Assembly: GCA_900708905.1 (NCBI GenBank)
Contig: CAADRB010000036.1
Location: 774,426-838,425, forward strand
DNA length: 64,000 nt
Origin: Hymenolepis diminuta
Taxonomy: Eukaryota; Platyhelminthes; Cestoda; Cyclophyllidea; Hymenolepididae
Reading direction: 5' to 3'
Shown: positions 61,701 through 64,000 of the stretch, piece after piece
How the letters are laid out: every line of letters starts with the position of its first letter
How positions within the stretch are numbered: the stretch's first letter is position 1
Notes under the pieces: model-generated
The model's input: the letters and a program-made list of their open reading frames with translations, nothing else
The model's database searches: none
What the model was told of the DNA's origin: nothing
Program-made: the position numbers and the translations under genes

Positions 61701-62800
61701 CACCTCGATTCATTTGTAACTACTTGCATTCCAGAGCAGGTAGATGAGATTCAACAGTTATCTGCATTTTCTGATGCAAGCGACTATTTGCCTGTATTGC
61801 TATTATGAAAATAATCTTATAATTGATTTTTATCGAAATTAATTTTTTCACTGCTGTAAGTACTTTAATGTGGCGTTTCACTTTTTTAGTGCTCTAAGCG
61901 ATTAATTGGAAGAAAAATGTTTAAACTACATCTTTGAATGCTTAGCAAAAGATTGTTAGTATTTTTGCCTTTTTCTAATCATTTATGTTGTTTATTGGTA
62001 ATCATTGCTGTATACGGAAAGCACTCAGTATCAGATAAAACAGCATGTTTTCTGATGCTTCTGTTGCAAATGGGGAAGAAATTTGACCCCCTTTGGCATT
62101 TTTATACAAATAAATCCGTTTGGTCAGAAATAACCTCTTAATGTTCGTACGCAAGATTCAGGCTTAAAAAGAAATATACATCTATCAGTATTAAGTTCAT
62201 TGAGGGATATGAAGGGGAAACTAGGATCTCTATAACGGTAAAAGTTTCTCTTGAACTCCAGTAGTGTTTAGTCTCTTTTACATTACCTCATTGTTTGAGA
62301 TTTTTGAACACTTTGAATGCTGTTGAATGAATGAAATTTGCATTGGATTTCATTTATGATTATTTCCGCTCATGTGTTCTTGTATTATTGCTTGTTTTGT
62401 TTTCATGGATACTTAGTGGTTAGTTGATGTAACTAACATGGACACTTAAGGTAAATGTAATTAACCAATTAGTCCAATAACAGAAGTTTCACAACGCTAC
62501 TTTATTGGAATGAAAATAAGAATTACTGCGGCCTTTAATGCATAAATTTTTTCTATAATATTCATATTATCCCATTATGCGCCAAATAGATGTATACGTT
62601 TTCCGTTTCAGTTGCAGGAAGGATACGATCTCCCAACTGATGGACTAGCTCCATTCCCACCGAGGAAATTTTTCAATAACCTCTCCCCGGACTTTGTGCA
62701 ACAGCGAAGTCTTGAAATAGAGACCTACCTCAACAGCCTTCTTCTACATTACACTCTTCCTCCTCCTCCACTTGCCAATTTTATTGATTGGAATAAATAT
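52711..62800 (+). CDS. PXK-like: PX-domain protein resembling PXK (5' part, partial)
   Basis: Three exons in phase 0: 52711-52836, 55516-55602 and 62612-62800, giving 134 residues. The gene continues beyond the window. PX domains bind phosphoinositides, usually PtdIns3P on endosomes. Visible hallmarks are RRYREF at 60-65, the Pro-rich loop and basic residue in PFPPRKF (85-91), and QRSLEIETYL at 102-111 with the conserved Arg103. Order and spacing match PXK best, with GTV then LTAAI-type against GTV then LTAII, and FLDPNNY against FIDWNKY at the domain end. PXK carries a kinase-like region after the PX domain; here that would lie to the right, so another PX protein is possible. ATG 52711 is the first in-frame Met after TGA 52672-52674. 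Introns are 2679 bp and 7009 bp, the second with a GC donor. Confidence 0.8.
52995..53160 (+). repeat. Dispersed repeat family B, copy 1 (in intron)
   Basis: GGGAACAGCAGACA, AGGTATGAAA, TGGTTATGCCACCTC and GCAGGTAG-like blocks recur in the same order at 61490-61760. It directly abuts a family A copy, so A and B may be parts of one longer element. Confidence 0.45.
53175..53520 (+). repeat. Dispersed repeat family A, copy 5 (in intron)
   Basis: Starts GTGGGAAGCAACTGAAATC and carries TCTGGATTGCAG, GGGTCGGTCTTGCC, TTCACTTTTCCTTAC and the end AACAGAGATGGGATAG. The open frame on the minus strand at 53103-53333 is repeat-derived. Confidence 0.6.
53521..55515 (+). other. Rest of intron 1 of the PX gene
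   Basis: No further exon recognised. The intron opens with GTACGT at 52837 and ends TTTTTAG at 55515. Confidence 0.6.
55985..56085 (+). repeat. Dispersed repeat family G, copy 2
   Basis: ATACCTTCATTCCTATTGAT followed by CATCCTGAACACTGACCTTG. Partner of 4370-4480, more than 50 kb away. Confidence 0.5.
56395..56715 (-). repeat. Dispersed repeat family A, inverted copy 6
   Basis: Begins ACCATCTCTGCTATG and ends TTTCAGTTGCTTCCC on the plus strand, the complement of the family A end and start. It contains AGCAAGACCGGCC and CTGTAATCCAGAGGATGAA in inverted order. Confidence 0.55.
58855..58908 (+). repeat. Three tandem 18-bp units
   Basis: AGAGTCACCAGTTTGTAG, AGGGCCACCAGATTGTTG and AGGGTCACCAGTATGTAG follow one another without spacers. 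This opens a purine-rich, GC-richer stretch that runs into the gap at 59120. Two of the three units end in TAG, so this is not a coding repeat in that frame. Confidence 0.85.
58909..59290 (+). other. Purine-rich patch around an assembly gap
   Basis: Higher in GC than the intron around it, with blocks such as GGAGGAGAAGGACTGAGC and GGCCGACCATGCGG. It resembles the purine-rich parts of repeats near 20600 and 63300. Short frames across the gap (59034-59279) are not supported. Confidence 0.4.
59120..59149. other. Assembly gap (30 N)
   Basis: Unresolved bases inside the purine-rich patch, 211 bp after the tandem array. Confidence 0.99.
61490..61760 (+). repeat. Dispersed repeat family B, copy 2 (in intron)
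   Basis: GGGAGAACAGCAAACAG, AGGTATGAAACGG, GGTCATGTCACCTCGATT and AGAGCAGGTAGATGAGA match 52995-53160 in order, with a longer middle part. The minus-strand frame at 61427-61615 lies in it and is not called. Confidence 0.5.
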
Positions 62801-64000
62801 GTGAGTGTTACTAATTTTTCCTAGTTTTTCATTAGTGCATTGAATGACCATTATTTGACTTTACACTTATTTTAAATGTTTGATTTAAATAGGATTTAAT
62901 TAATTTTATCCATCACCCTTTAGGTTTGTTACAGTTAGACTAGACATGGTTCTTTTCTATGTTGAAAAAGTTCGATGATCGGTTGGAAGAAGCAAATTAA
63001 TTGGGAAGATTAATCCCATTGAATGGAGCATTATCGTTAGTTGAAAGTACACTTTTCAACTTGTCTGCTTATTGACATTTTATAAGCAGTATCACTAAAC
63101 AAGTCAAGTGTATTAGCGTTTATTATGTTGAGATTGGATTTAAAATAGCACAATTTCTTCGCTAGAGCTACGTTTGCAGCTGGAGTAAGGTAGACTTAGA
63201 GATAACTAAAGGTCTTCCTTAGGACTTAGAGGATACAAGAGTCATTCTCATATCAAAAGACTAAGAGTAGAATGAAGAGCAAGAGTATGTTGAATAGGAG
63301 AAACAAATGAGGAAAAAAGGAGTGGAAAGGGTTGAAAACAGGAAGGGTAGGAACAAATGTCAGCGCTGAATGAATGGAAGCAGGTTTATATTCGAGTTAG
63401 GCCAAGTAGCATTGGTTGGTTTGCACCCTTTGTTTGTTTAATAAGCAAACAATAAATAAATTATCTGAAAATTAGGACAGAGTCAACAAATGCGTTCGAT
63501 AGGAACTCTTGGGGAGAAAATTAGAAGGTGAAGCTCAAAAAAAGAGCTTGTCGGGTTAGGTTCAGCTAAAGGGGGAAAAAAGACCCCATTTACAATGAGA
63601 TAGGTGGTGGCAAGTAAACATAAGGCGTCATTTTCAATGTTACCAAAGTTGAGAGCGTGCAAGAATTGGCAAAGAAAGCATTAAATATGGTATTCCAAAA
63701 TCGCCAAAAATCGACAAAAGTGGGATCGAGAATTAAAGGATGAGAGGTGAGCCGTTCTACTCACATTTTTCCTTTGGCGTAGATTCATAGTGTTGCATTA
63801 ATTTTTTCTTTACATATGATGTTTCTGGTTTTAGTAGCGTACCTCCCTAATATCTGCCTTTATTGAACGTTTGTTTCCCTATATTTACTACTTTCTGGGC
63901 AAATTTTGATGTGCTTATTTGTCTTACGCTAACATCTAGTTAAATGAAAGAATGAAATTTAGGATCGAAGCTGTTTTACTTTTTGGATTAACTGACATGT
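62801..64000 (+). other. Start of intron 3 of the PX gene; no exon seen
   Basis: The donor is GTGAGT at 62801. The rest is AT-rich, with a purine-rich repeat-like patch (63180-63760) containing AATAAATAAATT. The gene continues to the right of the window. Confidence 0.6.

Larger units (their letters stand above)
55603..62611 (+). other. 7-kb intron 2 with GC donor
   Basis: The donor reads GCAAGT at 55603-55608, the usual sequence around rare GC-AG introns, and the acceptor is TTCCGTTTCAG at 62611. A second in-frame CAG six bases on (62617) could drop Leu-Gln from the protein. The nearest GT donor (55595) would shift the frame and break the PX alignment. The intron holds a family G copy, a family A copy, an 18-bp tandem array, a gap and a family B copy. 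Confidence 0.75.

Noticed and set aside
1..64000. CRISPR array, operons with ribosome binding sites, or other prokaryotic systems
   Set aside because: No regularly spaced identical repeats and no prokaryotic gene organisation. Spliced introns, PX and ZDHHC5/8 genes and a mariner show eukaryotic DNA.

Overview
This is a 64-kb window of AT-rich, intron-bearing eukaryotic DNA with two short assembly gaps (28132-28163 and 59120-59149). It most resembles a parasitic flatworm (Platyhelminthes; trematode or cestode). The reasons are the strong AT bias, introns of only 33-42 bp alternating with introns of several kb inside neighbouring genes, a decayed mariner, and many diverged short dispersed repeats. 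That placement is an inference; nothing here fixes the species.

Layout. From 1 to about 48.2 kb I find no convincing gene. The stretch is AT-rich and stop-dense, and holds diverged copies of several dispersed repeat families (called A to G here), tRNA-like SINE-type pieces, small perfect hairpins and simple repeats. One possible terminal exon (20938-21024, + strand) and one coding-like block (45847-46143, - strand) are recorded at low confidence. Repeat family E (37.1, 40.5 and 47.4 kb) keeps traces of a shared reading frame and may be an unclassified protein-coding mobile element.

From 48247 to 49531 lies a structurally complete but dead mariner on the minus strand, with a TA target duplication, inverted ends and a D,D34D transposase. 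The codon expected for the third catalytic aspartate is a stop.

From 50313 to 52268 lies a complete seven-exon plus-strand gene for a DHHC palmitoyltransferase of the ZDHHC5/ZDHHC8 class. Six micro-introns were resolved by hand. Its last four residues, EISV, match the conserved PDZ ligand of this class. Only 442 bp downstream, on the same strand, begins a PX-domain gene resembling PXK (PX-domain kinase-like protein). Three coding exons (52711-52836, 55516-55602, 62612-62800) together encode an almost complete PX domain. They are separated by introns of 2.7 and 7.0 kb, the second with a GC donor, and the gene runs off the right edge before any kinase-like region.

Functionally, both genes act at membranes: one is a predicted integral-membrane S-acyltransferase and the other a predicted phosphoinositide-binding protein. 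The close same-strand spacing allows polycistronic transcription with spliced-leader trans-splicing, as known in flatworms, but the sequence alone does not prove it.
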